64,000 bases of DNA, from contig NZ_BCXE01000034.1 of assembly GCF_001894945.1 (NCBI RefSeq), forward strand, positions 124,001-188,000, given 5' to 3'. The DNA comes from Rhodococcus ruber NBRC 15591. GTDB lineage: Bacteria > Actinomycetota > Actinomycetes > Mycobacteriales > Mycobacteriaceae. Numbering within the stretch: position 1 is the stretch's first letter; each line of letters starts with the position of its first letter. Below the pieces are notes generated by a model. The model saw nothing but the letters and a program-made list of their open reading frames with translations, had not been told where the DNA came from and searched no databases. The translations under genes and the position numbers were made by a program. Positions 32,890 to 41,736 of the stretch are shown here, piece after piece.

Positions 32890-34572
32890 ATGACCCAGAC
32901 ACGATCGGTGATCGGGGACAGCGTCGAGGAGTCGATCGGCGGCGGCGAGGACGTCGCGCCGCCGCGGCTCGGGGCGGCCGTCGGTGCCCTGGCCGACGTG
33001 TTCGGTCACGGCCGGACCGTGGCCCGGCACGGCGCGGCGTTCGGCAAGGAACTGGCGAAGATCGCCGCCGGTCGATCCACGGTGGCCCCCGCCGAGGGGG
33101 ACCGCCGGTTCGCCGATCCGGCGTGGAGCACGCACCCGGCCTACCGCCGGCTCGAGCAGACCTACCTGGCCGCCACCGACGCCGTCGACGGCGTCGTCGC
33201 CGACGTCGGCCGCGGCATCGACCCACGCCGGGCCGCCGAGGCCAAATTCGCCGCCGACATCCTCACCGCCGCCCTGGCGCCGACGAACTACCTGTGGACC
33301 AACCCCGCCGCGCTGAAGGAGGCGTTCGACACCGCCGGCCTCAGCCTGGTGCGCGGCACGAAGCACTTCGTCTCCGATGTGGTCGAGAACCGGGGCATGC
33401 CGTCGATGGTCCGACGCGGCGCCTTCACCGTCGGCACCGACCTGGCGGTGACCCCGGGGGCGGTGATCTCCCGCGACGAGGTCGCCGAGGTGCTGCAGTA
33501 CACCCCGACCACGGCGACGGTCCGCCGCCGGCCGGTGCTCGTGGTGCCCCCGCCCATCGGCCGGTACTACTTCCTGGACCTGCGCCCGGGACGCAGCTTC
33601 GTCGAGTACAGCGTCGGCCGGGGCCAGCAGACCTTCCTGCTGTCGTGGCGCAATCCCACCGCCGAGCAGGGTGACTGGGACTTCGACACCTACGCCGGGC
33701 GGGTGCTGCGCGCGATCGACGAGGTACGGGAGATCACCGGCAGCGACGAGGTGAATCTGATCGGCTTCTGCGCCGGCGGGATCCTCGCCACCACGGTGCT
33801 CAACCATCTGGCCGCCCGGGGCGACGACCGGGTGCACAGCATGGCGTATGCGGTGACGATGCTCGACTTCGGCGATCCGGCACTGCTCGGCGCGTTCGCC
33901 CGGCCTGCCCTGATCCGGTTCGCCAAGGGCCGGTCCCGCCGCAAGGGCCTCATCAGCGCCCGGGACATGGGCTCGGCGTTCACCTGGATGCGCCCGAACG
34001 ATCTGGTGTTCAACTACGTGGTCAACAACTACCTCATGGGGCGCACCCCGCCGGCCTTCGACATCCTCGCCTGGAACGCCGACGGCACCAACCTGCCCGG
34101 CGCCCTGCACGGGCAGTTCCTCGACCTCTTCCGGGACAACCTGCTCGTCGAACCCGGCGCGTTCACCGTGCTGGGCACGCCCCTCGACCTGACGTCGATC
34201 ACCGTACCCACCTTCGTCTCGGGCGCGATCGCCGATCACCTGACCGCGTGGCGCAACTGCTACCGCACCACCGAGTTGCTCGGCGGCGACACCGAGTTCG
34301 TGCTCAGCTTCTCCGGGCACATCGCCAGCCTGGTCAACCCGCCCGGCAACCCGAAGGCGCACTACTGGACCGGTGGCACACCGGGCCCGGACCCCGATGC
34401 CTGGCTGAAGGGCGCCGAGCGGCAGCAGGGCAGCTGGTGGCAGGCCTGGGCCGACTGGGTGCTCGCCCACAGCGGGGAGGAGATGCCCGCGCCGAGCGCG
34501 CCCGGCAGTGCCCGGCATCCCCCACTCGAGGCCGCCCCCGGCCGATACGTACGCGACCTACCCCCCGACTGA
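32890..34572 (+). CDS. phaC: Class I poly(3-hydroxyalkanoate) synthase
   Basis: 560 residues from ATG 32890. N-terminal PhaC domain with FAADILTAALAPTNYLWTNP, then the alpha/beta hydrolase core. The lipase-like box is GFCAGG with catalytic C294; the triad is completed by D449 in GAIADHLTAW and H477 in SFSGHIAS. Polymerises 3-hydroxyacyl-CoA into PHA storage granules. No phasin, PhaA or PhaB gene lies adjacent, so precursor supply must come from elsewhere. The C-terminal 30 residues are Pro/Ala-rich. Confidence 0.93.
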   Translation: MTQTRSVIGDSVEESIGGGEDVAPPRLGAAVGALADVFGHGRTVARHGAAFGKELAKIAAGRSTVAPAEGDRRFADPAWSTHPAYRRLEQTYLAATDAVDGVVADVGRGIDPRRAAEAKFAADILTAALAPTNYLWTNPAALKEAFDTAGLSLVRGTKHFVSDVVENRGMPSMVRRGAFTVGTDLAVTPGAVISRDEVAEVLQYTPTTATVRRRPVLVVPPPIGRYYFLDLRPGRSFVEYSVGRGQQTFLLSWRNPTAEQGDWDFDTYAGRVLRAIDEVREITGSDEVNLIGFCAGGILATTVLNHLAARGDDRVHSMAYAVTMLDFGDPALLGAFARPALIRFAKGRSRRKGLISARDMGSAFTWMRPNDLVFNYVVNNYLMGRTPPAFDILAWNADGTNLPGALHGQFLDLFRDNLLVEPGAFTVLGTPLDLTSITVPTFVSGAIADHLTAWRNCYRTTELLGGDTEFVLSFSGHIASLVNPPGNPKAHYWTGGTPGPDPDAWLKGAERQQGSWWQAWADWVLAHSGEEMPAPSAPGSARHPPLEAAPGRYVRDLPPD

Positions 34573-34659
34573 ACGTGTCTCTCACGGATCACATCTCGGT
34601 GACGACACGATGCATGTCGGGGCCGAGGGGCCGTCGGTGATGTCGCGGTAGCGCCGGCG

Positions 34660-35244
34660 TCACGGCCGCGACGAGCCGTGCTCACCGTGGAGGTGGGCAC
34701 GCTCGCCGTCGTGGTCGAAGATCGTGAGAATTTCCACCGGACCGTCGTGGGCACCGATGACGTGCGGGACCATCGTCGAGAACGCGGCGGCCTCGCCGGT
34801 CCGCACCAGCACCGTCCGCTCGCCCAATTGCAGCCGGGCCGTGCCGGCGAGCACGGTGAACCACTCCCGGCCCGGATGCACCGCCGCCGCACCGGTTCCG
34901 GTGGGCCGGTCGGGGGTGATGCGCATCTTCGCCACCGTCACGCCGTGCAGGGCCCGCTCCCGGGACAGCAGCCACGTCGTCACCCCGGGCATGTGCTCGG
35001 GCTGCGGCCGGATCACCACGTCCTCGTCCTCGGCGGATTCGACGAGCTGATCGAGCGTGGTGCCCAGGGCCCGGGCGATCGGCACCAGTTGATCGAGAGC
35101 GATCCGGCGGTTGCCGGTCTCGATGCGGCTCAGCGTCGACGGGCTGAGCCGGCAGCGGGCCGCCAGCGAATCGAGCGACCAGCCGCGGGCCAGGCGCAGG
35201 CTGCGGATGCGGCGGCGGATCACGGCGTCCAGATCTTGCGTCAT
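34660..35244 (-). CDS. XRE-cupin transcriptional regulator
   Basis: 194 residues from ATG 35244. XRE helix-turn-helix at about 10-65 (LRLARGWSLDSLAARCRLSP, STLSRIETGNRRIALDQL), then a cupin_2 sensor domain with HPGREWFTVLAGTARLQLGE and the metal/ligand strand VPHVIGAHDGPVEILTIF. Such regulators usually control the gene beside them; here the divergent methyltransferase. Its start codon lies in the loop of a perfect inverted repeat (see operator). Confidence 0.9.
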   Translation of the reverse strand: MTQDLDAVIRRRIRSLRLARGWSLDSLAARCRLSPSTLSRIETGNRRIALDQLVPIARALGTTLDQLVESAEDEDVVIRPQPEHMPGVTTWLLSRERALHGVTVAKMRITPDRPTGTGAAAVHPGREWFTVLAGTARLQLGERTVLVRTGEAAAFSTMVPHVIGAHDGPVEILTIFDHDGERAHLHGEHGSSRP

Positions 35245-35262
35245 ACGCAAGATGGTATGCGT
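35235..35262. promoter_or_regulatory. XRE operator overlapping the regulator's start codon
   Basis: CTTGCGT-cat-ACGCAAG is a perfect 7-bp inverted repeat whose three-base centre is the reverse complement of the regulator's ATG. A further TGCGT at 35258-35262 forms a second inverted pair with ACGCA (35245-35249). Both control regulator and divergent methyltransferase are within reach. Confidence 0.6.
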
Positions 35263-35293
35263 TATAGGCACCACGGCCGCTACCGTGAGCGAC

Positions 35294-36133
35294 ATGACGC
35301 ACCACACCCACTCTCCGGGCCACCCGCACACGCATCACGAGGCCGGGCTGGCGGACCTCCTCGACCTCGACGCCGAGGTGCTCGGCGCGTATCTGGACGA
35401 GGTGACGGCGTGGGCCGAACCGTACGCCCCGGCCCGTCCCCGGGTGATCGCCGACGTGGGGGCGGGAACCGGAACCGGCAGCGTGGCTCTCGCCCGCCGA
35501 TTCCCCGACGCGGAGATCGTCGCGGTCGACCGGTCGGCATCGATGCTCGACCGCGTCCGCGCCACCGCCCGCGAACACAGCCTCGCCGAACGCATCCGGA
35601 CCGTCCTCGCCGACCTGGACACCACCCGGCTTCCGGTCGACGAGGTCGACCTCGCGTGGGCGGCCTCGTCGCTGCACGAGGTCGCCGACCCGGATCGGGT
35701 GCTGCGCGACCTCCACGCCGGCCTGACGCCCGGCGGGTTGCTCGTCGTCGTCGAGATGGACGAGCTGCCGCGCTTCCTGCCCGACGACACCGGACAGGAC
35801 CGGCCCGGCCTCGAGGAGCGCTGCCTTCGGGCGCTCACGGAGGCAGGGTGGAACGCCCACCCCGATTGGCACGCCCACCTCGAGCGCGCCGGGTTCGAGG
35901 TCGCCGACCGGCAACGATTCTCGACGGAAGCCACTGCGGCACAATCGAACACGGTGCGGTACGCATCGACCTACCTGGCCCGCATCCGCGACGCGCTCGA
36001 CGATCGGCTGGACAGGGACGACCTCGACCGGCTCGATCGCCTGCTGTCGCCCGGCAGCCCCGAACACCTGGCGCGGCGACCGGATCTGACGGTCCGCAGC
36101 GTCCGCACGGCGTGGGCCGCCCGGCGGCCCTGA
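35294..36133 (+). CDS. Class I SAM-dependent methyltransferase with His-rich N-terminus
   Basis: 279 residues from ATG 35294. Begins with MTHHTHSPGHPHTHHEAGL, then motif I IADVGAGTGTGSVALARRF, EIVAVDRSASML, and LAWAASSLHEVADPDRVLRD, typical of Methyltransf_25/11 proteins. The first 16 residues hold seven histidines and could bind a metal. Divergent from the XRE-cupin regulator. Methyl acceptor unknown; similar genes are often annotated as arsenite-methyltransferase-like without support. Confidence 0.85.
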   Translation: MTHHTHSPGHPHTHHEAGLADLLDLDAEVLGAYLDEVTAWAEPYAPARPRVIADVGAGTGTGSVALARRFPDAEIVAVDRSASMLDRVRATAREHSLAERIRTVLADLDTTRLPVDEVDLAWAASSLHEVADPDRVLRDLHAGLTPGGLLVVVEMDELPRFLPDDTGQDRPGLEERCLRALTEAGWNAHPDWHAHLERAGFEVADRQRFSTEATAAQSNTVRYASTYLARIRDALDDRLDRDDLDRLDRLLSPGSPEHLARRPDLTVRSVRTAWAARRP

Positions 36134-36140
36134 CCCGACA

Positions 36141-36157
36141 CCGTCCGGTTCGGACGG
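36141..36157. terminator. Bidirectional hairpin between convergent genes
   Basis: CCGTCCG-GTT-CGGACGG, a perfect 7-bp stem with a three-base loop between the methyltransferase and the convergent hypothetical gene. Confidence 0.55.
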
Positions 36158-36171
36158 CGAACAGTGCGCGA

Positions 36172-36846
36172 CTACTTGCGTGGCCTGTCCCCGAAGGGCA
36201 GCACACCGTCGACGTCCGCGATCTCGAAACCGAACCGCACGTCGTCGCCTCGTCGGGCGGCGTACACCTTGCGAATCCCGGCCGGCAACGGCGGCAACGG
36301 AACCCGCCGAGCCGCGACGACCGGTACGAGCAGGCCGTAGCAGCGCAGGCGCAGCAACTCCACGTAGGCGACGTCGTCGACGACCGCCCCGTCCACGACG
36401 GCGCTGACGTTCAGCCGACGGTGATCGGCGCGGATGTCGTCCCCGTGACTCAGCCGCCACGGCGTGTCGAGGGAGTTGAACCAGTCCAGCACGACGGTGA
36501 TCGGTGCGACGCCCTGCACGTCGAGACGCGCCGCGCTGATCCGGGTGGACAAGCCCGGCACGATCCGCAGCCCGTGTGCGGTCACCGTCAGGCTGTCGAT
36601 GCGCCGGTCGTCCCAGTCGAGTCGGCTCAGCCGCACGCGGGCGCGCAGATGCGCGCGGTCACGACGGATTCGGACGCCGTCGACGACGGCACGTAGCGGC
36701 GCTCCCTGCACGGTCGTCTCGACCGGACGGCCGGCGTACCGGAGGGCGAGACCGCGGCCGAGCAGGTCGACGAGGGTGTCGGGAACCAGCGCGGTGACAG
36801 TGCCCGCGCCGAGTTCGGCGAGCGGCTGCATCCATGCACGTTCCAC
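36172..36846 (-). CDS. Hypothetical protein (possible LmeA/DUF2993-like)
   Basis: 224 residues from GTG 36846 (a further GTG lies at 36867). Beta-rich pattern of alternating hydrophobics: ETTVQGAPLRAVVDGVRIRR, RARVRLSRLDWDDRRIDSLT, GLSTRISAARLDVQGVAPIT. The DVRIRRDRAHLRARV-type repeats recall DUF2993/LmeA lipid-binding proteins of mycolata, but there is no signal peptide, so this is only a guess. Convergent with the methyltransferase. Confidence 0.6.
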   Translation of the reverse strand: MERAWMQPLAELGAGTVTALVPDTLVDLLGRGLALRYAGRPVETTVQGAPLRAVVDGVRIRRDRAHLRARVRLSRLDWDDRRIDSLTVTAHGLRIVPGLSTRISAARLDVQGVAPITVVLDWFNSLDTPWRLSHGDDIRADHRRLNVSAVVDGAVVDDVAYVELLRLRCYGLLVPVVAARRVPLPPLPAGIRKVYAARRGDDVRFGFEIADVDGVLPFGDRPRK

Positions 36847-36892
36847 CCCGGCATGATGCCACCGCACCGCAGGTCGTGGTGGGACCGTCGCT

Positions 36893-37807
36893 CTAGGCTG
36901 CCGCCTCCCGCAGCACCGTGACGAGCGTCCCGAGCCGGTCCGCGGCCCGGTCCGGATCGGGATGCACCATGGTCAGCGGGACCATCACATCGGTGACGCC
37001 GACGGCAAGGAGCTCTTTCACCGCCCGAGCGGTCTCCGGCACGGCGATCTCGCCGCTCGCCTCGTGCACCACCTGCAGCCGCCCGCGGATCTGCAGGTGG
37101 TCGGGGTCGCGTTCCTCCCGCTCGAGCGCGGCACGGAGCAGGTCGCGGCCCCGCTGCAGCTCGTCCGGTCCGGCACCCATGATGGGAATCCACCCGTCGC
37201 CCCAGCGGGTGAGCCGGCGGATCACCGGTTTCGACAACGATCCCGAGACCCAGACCGGGATCCGCCGGTCCCCGGGGCGCGGCGAGCAGTACACCTCGGT
37301 GAAGGCCACGCTGGGCCGCTGCACCGAGGCCGGGGCGTGCTCCCACAGGGCCCGGCAGGCGGCGAGCGTGTCGTCGAGCAGCGGCCCGCGCTCGCGGAAG
37401 CTCAACCCGGCCGCCTCGTATTCCTTCTCCTGCCAGCCGGTTCCGACGCCCAGGTCGAGCCGCCCGCCCGACAGGTGGTCCAGGGTGGCCGCGGTCTTGG
37501 CGAGCACGGCCGCGCCCCGCAACGCCGCGATGATCACGCCGGTGCCGAGGCGGATCGTGCGGGTCCGGCCGGCGATCACCGCCAGCACGGTCATGGGTTC
37601 GAGCCACATCGCATCGGGTTCGGTGGCGAACGGTCCCCACGCGTAACCGGAGGTGTCGGACCCCATCACGACGTGGTCGGTGACGTCGACCCGGTCCACC
37701 CCGCTCTCCTCCGCCCGGACCGCGACGTCCACGAGGTGGGCGTAGTTGTCGCGGGCCAGCACGTCGCCGAAGTTGGGGAGATTGACGCTCAGGGTGGGAG
37801 GATTCAC
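36893..37807 (-). CDS. LLM-class F420-dependent oxidoreductase
   Basis: 304 residues from GTG 37807. TIM-barrel luciferase-like: PTLSVNLPNFGDVLARDNYA, VDVTDHVVMG, LGTGVIIAALRGAAVLAKTA and SGGRLDLGVGTGWQEKEYEA (the LGxGxGWxxxEY pattern of TIGR03619-type F420 enzymes). The start was chosen at the GTG just before PPTLSV. Lies 25 bases downstream of an SDR gene on the same strand. Substrate unknown. Confidence 0.85.
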   Translation of the reverse strand: MNPPTLSVNLPNFGDVLARDNYAHLVDVAVRAEESGVDRVDVTDHVVMGSDTSGYAWGPFATEPDAMWLEPMTVLAVIAGRTRTIRLGTGVIIAALRGAAVLAKTAATLDHLSGGRLDLGVGTGWQEKEYEAAGLSFRERGPLLDDTLAACRALWEHAPASVQRPSVAFTEVYCSPRPGDRRIPVWVSGSLSKPVIRRLTRWGDGWIPIMGAGPDELQRGRDLLRAALEREERDPDHLQIRGRLQVVHEASGEIAVPETARAVKELLAVGVTDVMVPLTMVHPDPDRAADRLGTLVTVLREAAA

Positions 37808-37832
37808 GCGAAAGGTCCTTCGGTGGTAGGGA

Positions 37833-38654
37833 TCAGGGCGCGAGGGGACGATTGGTCCACGACCCGTCGGCGCGGGCGAACCAGCCGCCGGCCGCGTAGC
37901 TGCCACCGTCGACGTGCACCGTGGACCCCGTCACGTAGCGGGAGAGGTCGGAGGCGAGGAACAGAGCCGGCCCGGCGACGTCCTCGGGCCGGCCCGGACC
38001 GCCGAGCGGCGCCCAGCCCGGCCAGCGGTGCCGGTCCGCCTCGGGCACGAGCCGCTCGTACGGCACCTGCGGCGTCTCGATCAAGTCGGGTGCGATCGCG
38101 TTCACCCGGATGCCGTGCCGGCCGACCTCGAGGGCGAGACTGCGGGTGAAGTGCCGCAGCCCGGCCTTGTACGTGCCGTACACGACGTGCCCGGGAATGC
38201 CCCGGTGCGCCTCGACCGTGGTGACGTTGACGACGGAACCGCCCCTCCCCCGGTCGATCATGCCGGGAAGGACGGCGCGGGTCATCCGCAGGGCGTGGTC
38301 GAGGTTGACGCGGGCGAGGGCTTCCCACTCGGATTCGTCGGCCTCCGCGAAGGGCGTCGCGGCGCGGAGGAAGTCGCCGACGTTGTTGACGAGCACGTCC
38401 GGGTCATGGGCGGCGGCCTCCGTCGCGACCGCCGGGTCCGCTGCGTCACCGACGATCGGAACCGCGGCGGGCACTTCGGCGGCGAGCTGCTCGGCCGCCC
38501 GGCGATCGGTGTCGACGAGGACGACGCGGGCACCGTGCTCGGCGAACAACCGCACGACGGCCGCGCCGATGCCGTTCGCTCCTCCGGTGACGACCGCGGT
38601 CCGTCCGGACAGCAGTGGATGCGACGGAGTGTTCGAGCTCGGCACGGTGGTCAC
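37833..38654 (-). CDS. Short-chain dehydrogenase/reductase
   Basis: 273 residues. TGGANGIGAAVVRLFAEHGA cofactor loop, VDTDRRAAEQL acidic end of beta-2 (NAD preference), NNVGDFLRA, catalytic YGTYKAGLRHF and VTGSTVHVDGGS. It is followed by the LLM oxidoreductase, so the two are probably one transcript acting on one substrate. Sequence PQVPYERLVPEADRHRWPGW in the substrate loop is characteristic of SDRs in terpene or steroid-like degradation, but this is not specific. Confidence 0.85.
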   Translation of the reverse strand: MTTVPSSNTPSHPLLSGRTAVVTGGANGIGAAVVRLFAEHGARVVLVDTDRRAAEQLAAEVPAAVPIVGDAADPAVATEAAAHDPDVLVNNVGDFLRAATPFAEADESEWEALARVNLDHALRMTRAVLPGMIDRGRGGSVVNVTTVEAHRGIPGHVVYGTYKAGLRHFTRSLALEVGRHGIRVNAIAPDLIETPQVPYERLVPEADRHRWPGWAPLGGPGRPEDVAGPALFLASDLSRYVTGSTVHVDGGSYAAGGWFARADGSWTNRPLAP

Positions 38655-38731
38655 CGTCGCGACGGTAGCCGTCCCGCCCCGGCGGCATCCGGCGGTTTCC
38701 CGGTGGCCGGGAACGGCGCCGTGCCCACCCC

Positions 38732-39700
38732 TTACGGAGCGAAGGCCGGGGGTGGCACGCGCAGCCCGGTCTCCCGCCAGATGCGCGTCGCGTCGTAGTA
38801 GTGGTCGTGGCCGGCGAGATCGATGTGCCGCTCCGTCAGTCCCCGCTCCGCCGCGAGGGCCACGGCCTCGTCGTACCCGAGACTGGTGCTGGGCAGGTCG
38901 AATCCGGCGTCGCGCGCGACGGCCGAGGCGAGTGCGCGCACACTCACCGGCTCGGGGTGGGCGGCATGCAGGACAGCGCCGCCGGCCCCGGGACGGGTGC
39001 CGCGAACCGCGAGTGCCGCGATCAGGCGGCCGAGATCACCGACCGAGATCACCGACAGCAACGGGCGTCCGTCCTCGACCCACGCACCGAGACGAGTGAG
39101 GATCTGCGCGATTCCGGGCACGAACCAGCGGTCTCCGGGTCCGTGGACGAAGGCGGCGCGCACCACCGTGCCCCCGTAGTCCCGCACGGCCAGCTCGGCC
39201 GCGAGCCGGCTCGCACTGAGCACCGAGACCGGGTTCGGCACGACGGCGTCCTCGGCGACGCCGCGGTGCGGGCCCGGTCCGTAGACTCCGATCGTGCTGA
39301 CGTAGATCACGTGGGGCCGGTGCTGCCGGTTCGCTGCCGCCAGCAGGTTCTCGGTCCCGGCACGGTTCACCTCGTCGCACGTCTGCGGGTCCGATCCGGT
39401 GTACGAGGCCGCATGCACGATCACGTCGGCGGCGGCGATCACGGTGCCCAGGGACGGCGGTTCGGTCAGGTCCGCCGCGATCCGTCGCGTCGCCGCGGCG
39501 GGCACGTCGTCGGGTCGTCGCGCGACGGCCATGCAGGGCACACCCGCCTCCGTGAGCCCGGCCAGCACGGCGCCGCCGACGAAGCCGGTCGCGCCGATCA
39601 CCGCGATTCGCGGGTGCTGCGCCGAAGGTTCGTCGCGGCGGCATTCCGGGGCGGCGGGTACGATTCGGCCGGGTGGGGGAAACCCGATGGGGTTCGTCAC
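38732..39700 (-). CDS. gblE: NAD-dependent epimerase/dehydratase, GblE-like, without Tyr-Lys pair
   Basis: 322 residues, extended-SDR type. Rossmann motif IAVIGATGFVGGAVL (GATGFVG at 36-42) and VIYVSTIGVYGPG near 131-143. Where YxxxK is expected the protein reads PVSVLSASRLAAEL, so Tyr and Lys are replaced by L161 and R165; classical hydride-transfer chemistry is doubtful. Genes of this kind sit beside afsA-type synthases in Rhodococcus and Streptomyces butyrolactone loci. Divergent from the receptor gene, 44 bases between starts. Confidence 0.75.
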   Translation of the reverse strand: MTNPIGFPPPGRIVPAAPECRRDEPSAQHPRIAVIGATGFVGGAVLAGLTEAGVPCMAVARRPDDVPAAATRRIAADLTEPPSLGTVIAAADVIVHAASYTGSDPQTCDEVNRAGTENLLAAANRQHRPHVIYVSTIGVYGPGPHRGVAEDAVVPNPVSVLSASRLAAELAVRDYGGTVVRAAFVHGPGDRWFVPGIAQILTRLGAWVEDGRPLLSVISVGDLGRLIAALAVRGTRPGAGGAVLHAAHPEPVSVRALASAVARDAGFDLPSTSLGYDEAVALAAERGLTERHIDLAGHDHYYDATRIWRETGLRVPPPAFAP

Positions 39701-39744
39701 GATGCACCTCGTCGGAACACAGGGTGGGAACGGAGTGAGGACGG

Positions 39745-40389
39745 ATGGCTCAGCAAGCGCGGGCGGTGGCTACCAGGCAGCAGATCGTCCTGGGCGCGGC
39801 AGAGAACTTCGAACGATCGGGCTACGAGGGCGCGAGCCTCGGGGCGATCGTCGAGAGCTCGGGTATCACCAAGGGTGCTCTCTACTTCCACTTCCGGTCG
39901 AAGGACGAGCTCGCGCAGGTCGTGATCGAGGAGCAGCATCGCATCTCGATCGCCGCGGTCGAGGCCATCGCGAACCTCGACATTCCCGCGCTGGAACAGA
40001 TCGTGATGCTCTCGCACGAGATGGCGCGCCAGATGATCGACGAGCCGATCGTGCGGGCCGGAATCCGTCTGACCCTCGAACTCAGTGCCACCGACGGGCC
40101 CACCGGTCCGTACCTGGACTGGATTGCCGCCTGCGAGAAGCTCACCGAGCAGGCGATCGCCCAGGGCGACATCCTCGACACGATCGACGCGGCCATGCTG
40201 GCCCGGTTCGTGATCTCCGCCTACAACGGTGTCCAGCTCGTGTCCAACGTGCTCACCCACCGGCAGGATCTCGAGCAGCGCCTCGACGAGATGTGGATCC
40301 TGCTGCTGCCCGCCGTGATGCCCGCCGACCGCCACGGTGAGATGCCGCGGATCCGCGCGGCCCGCTGGACGCCGCCGTCCGGCGACTGA
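39745..40389 (+). CDS. gblR: ScbR/ArpA-type gamma-butyrolactone receptor
   Basis: 214 residues. TetR HTH with AAENFERSGYEGASLGAIVE and SSGITKGALYFHFRSKDELA, the wording typical of butyrolactone receptors (ArpA, ScbR). The C-terminal ARFVISAYNGVQLVSNVLTH with RQDLEQRLDEMWILLLPAV matches the ScbR-type ligand domain. It binds ARE operators and lets go when the lactone binds. Flanked by the epimerase (divergent) and the AfsA-like synthase (convergent). Confidence 0.88.
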   Translation: MAQQARAVATRQQIVLGAAENFERSGYEGASLGAIVESSGITKGALYFHFRSKDELAQVVIEEQHRISIAAVEAIANLDIPALEQIVMLSHEMARQMIDEPIVRAGIRLTLELSATDGPTGPYLDWIAACEKLTEQAIAQGDILDTIDAAMLARFVISAYNGVQLVSNVLTHRQDLEQRLDEMWILLLPAVMPADRHGEMPRIRAARWTPPSGD

Positions 40390-40406
40390 ACGACGGTCGC
40401 CGGCGG

Positions 40407-41345
40407 TCAGCATCGCGACCGGTCCGGCGCGAGCCGCACGACGCCGCTCGCCAGGACCTCGCCCCACTGCTCGACGGTGGTGCGCACGATCCACGGATCG
40501 TGCGCATCGATTCGCGCCACCACGTTCGCGGGCTCGTCCAGTTCCACGAACCGGTGATAGGTGGCCTCGATGAGCGCGATATCCGCGTCCGGACACCCGC
40601 ACGCGGCGCGGGCGCTCTGCCGGAACGCTTCGAGGAGGAGCATTCCGGGCACGTGGTCGCTGGGATGGTCGAACAGGACGGGGTGCCGATCGTCGACCCG
40701 CAGACGCCAGCGGTTCTCGGCGTACTGCGGTCCGAGGACGACGTCCACGGGCCGGGACTGGCCGACGACGACGGGGGAAATCGACGGGGGGCAGACGGGA
40801 TCCCCGATCCGGCGGGGGCCGGCGCCGTTCCAGCGCAGCCGCTGGTAGGCGTCCGGGGTGAGGACGTTGGCCACCCCCTCTCCCGTGCCCACCCGCTGTC
40901 CGTCGATCGCGAACACCACCGTGAGGTCGAACTGGGAGAGCAACCCGCCGCGATAGACCGGGTCGTCGAGGGAGGCGTCGAGCACGACCTCTGCGGCTCC
41001 GGCCCCGATGGCCAGCGCGTCCACCGCCGCGTCCACCCGCAGGGTCTGCATGACGAACGGATGGCCGAGCGGCACACGATACTGCGTATGCCCCAAGTAG
41101 ATCGCCGTCTGGCGCAGAGTCTCGGCGATCAGCATGGCGTCGTAGCGGCCGGTTTCGGTCCGGTAGAAACCGTGCAGCCGTGGCCATTGGGCACCCAGAA
41201 GGAATCGGTGGGCGACGCCGACGGACGTGCAGTCCGTCAGGAACACCTCCGACACCGATTGCCGATGGACGTACCGCCTGGGCACCGTCGACTCGAAACC
41301 GAGGACGGGACTGTTCCGGGGCACTGCGTCCGCATCCACGGTCAT
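40407..41345 (-). CDS. gblA: AfsA/ScbA-type gamma-butyrolactone synthase
   Basis: 312 residues from ATG 41345 (preceded by GAAAGAAG; an ATG at 41360 is less likely). Two AfsA hot-dog repeats: first with VPRRYVHRQSVSEVFLTDCT and ETLRQTAIYLGHTQYRVPLG, second with VDDRHPVLFDHPSDHVPGML and LLEAFRQSARAACG. AfsA joins a beta-ketoacyl chain to dihydroxyacetone phosphate, the first step to gamma-butyrolactone signals. A homologue, gblA, is known from R. jostii RHA1. Controlled probably by gblR via the ARE at 41504. Confidence 0.9.
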   Translation of the reverse strand: MTVDADAVPRNSPVLGFESTVPRRYVHRQSVSEVFLTDCTSVGVAHRFLLGAQWPRLHGFYRTETGRYDAMLIAETLRQTAIYLGHTQYRVPLGHPFVMQTLRVDAAVDALAIGAGAAEVVLDASLDDPVYRGGLLSQFDLTVVFAIDGQRVGTGEGVANVLTPDAYQRLRWNGAGPRRIGDPVCPPSISPVVVGQSRPVDVVLGPQYAENRWRLRVDDRHPVLFDHPSDHVPGMLLLEAFRQSARAACGCPDADIALIEATYHRFVELDEPANVVARIDAHDPWIVRTTVEQWGEVLASGVVRLAPDRSRC

Positions 41346-41388
41346 TGTCGCTTCTTTCATTGCAAACCGGCCGGACTGCTTTTATCGA

Positions 41389-41397
41389 GGGACTATA
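41389..41397. repeat. GGGACTATA motif, copy 1 (copy 2 at 41630-41638)
   Basis: The 9-mer GGGACTATA occurs twice in the gblA upstream region, 241 bases apart, and the second copy is part of a GGGACTA/TAGTCCC inverted repeat (41630-41652). Possible binding sites for the MerR neighbour or another regulator. Confidence 0.3.
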
Positions 41398-41503
41398 GAC
41401 GACCGGGACGAATCGGGAGACGCTCGCGTCCGGTAGCCGGCACCCTCGTGGGGAACGGTTTCCGTCCCCCGTCGATCGCTCGGATGAATTCTTCGAACTC
41501 CAC

Positions 41504-41521
41504 AAACCGATCGACCGGTTT
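41504..41521. promoter_or_regulatory. ARE operator (butyrolactone autoregulatory element)
   Basis: AAACCGATCGACCGGTTT is an 18-bp palindrome with a single mismatched pair and closely fits ScbR/ArpA-type ARE sites (AAACCGACCGGTCGGTTT-like). It lies 159 bases upstream of the gblA start. A weaker half-like site AAACCGGCCGGACTGC sits at 41364-41379. Confidence 0.7.
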
Positions 41522-41736
41522 ATGCTAACGTGTAGTGCAGTCGGGAAACAAAAAGGGTCGGCCGTGGAGCACGCGGAGGGGTGTTTCCGATCGACCCGAG
41601 ATCACGGATCACGGCACCTCCGCGTCGCCGGGACTATACGAGGGGTAGTCCCAGCGGCGCGGAGGCGTGTCTGCCCCCCCGCATCGAGCCTGTACCCGCC
41701 CGGCCGGAACCCGGTGCTCCAGTTGCCCCGGGTGCT
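41522..41736. other. gblA-MerR intergenic region
   Basis: 215 bases without a convincing gene; contains a GGGACTA-N9-TAGTCCC inverted repeat at 41630-41652. Together with 41346-41521 it makes a 391-base control region. Confidence 0.4.
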
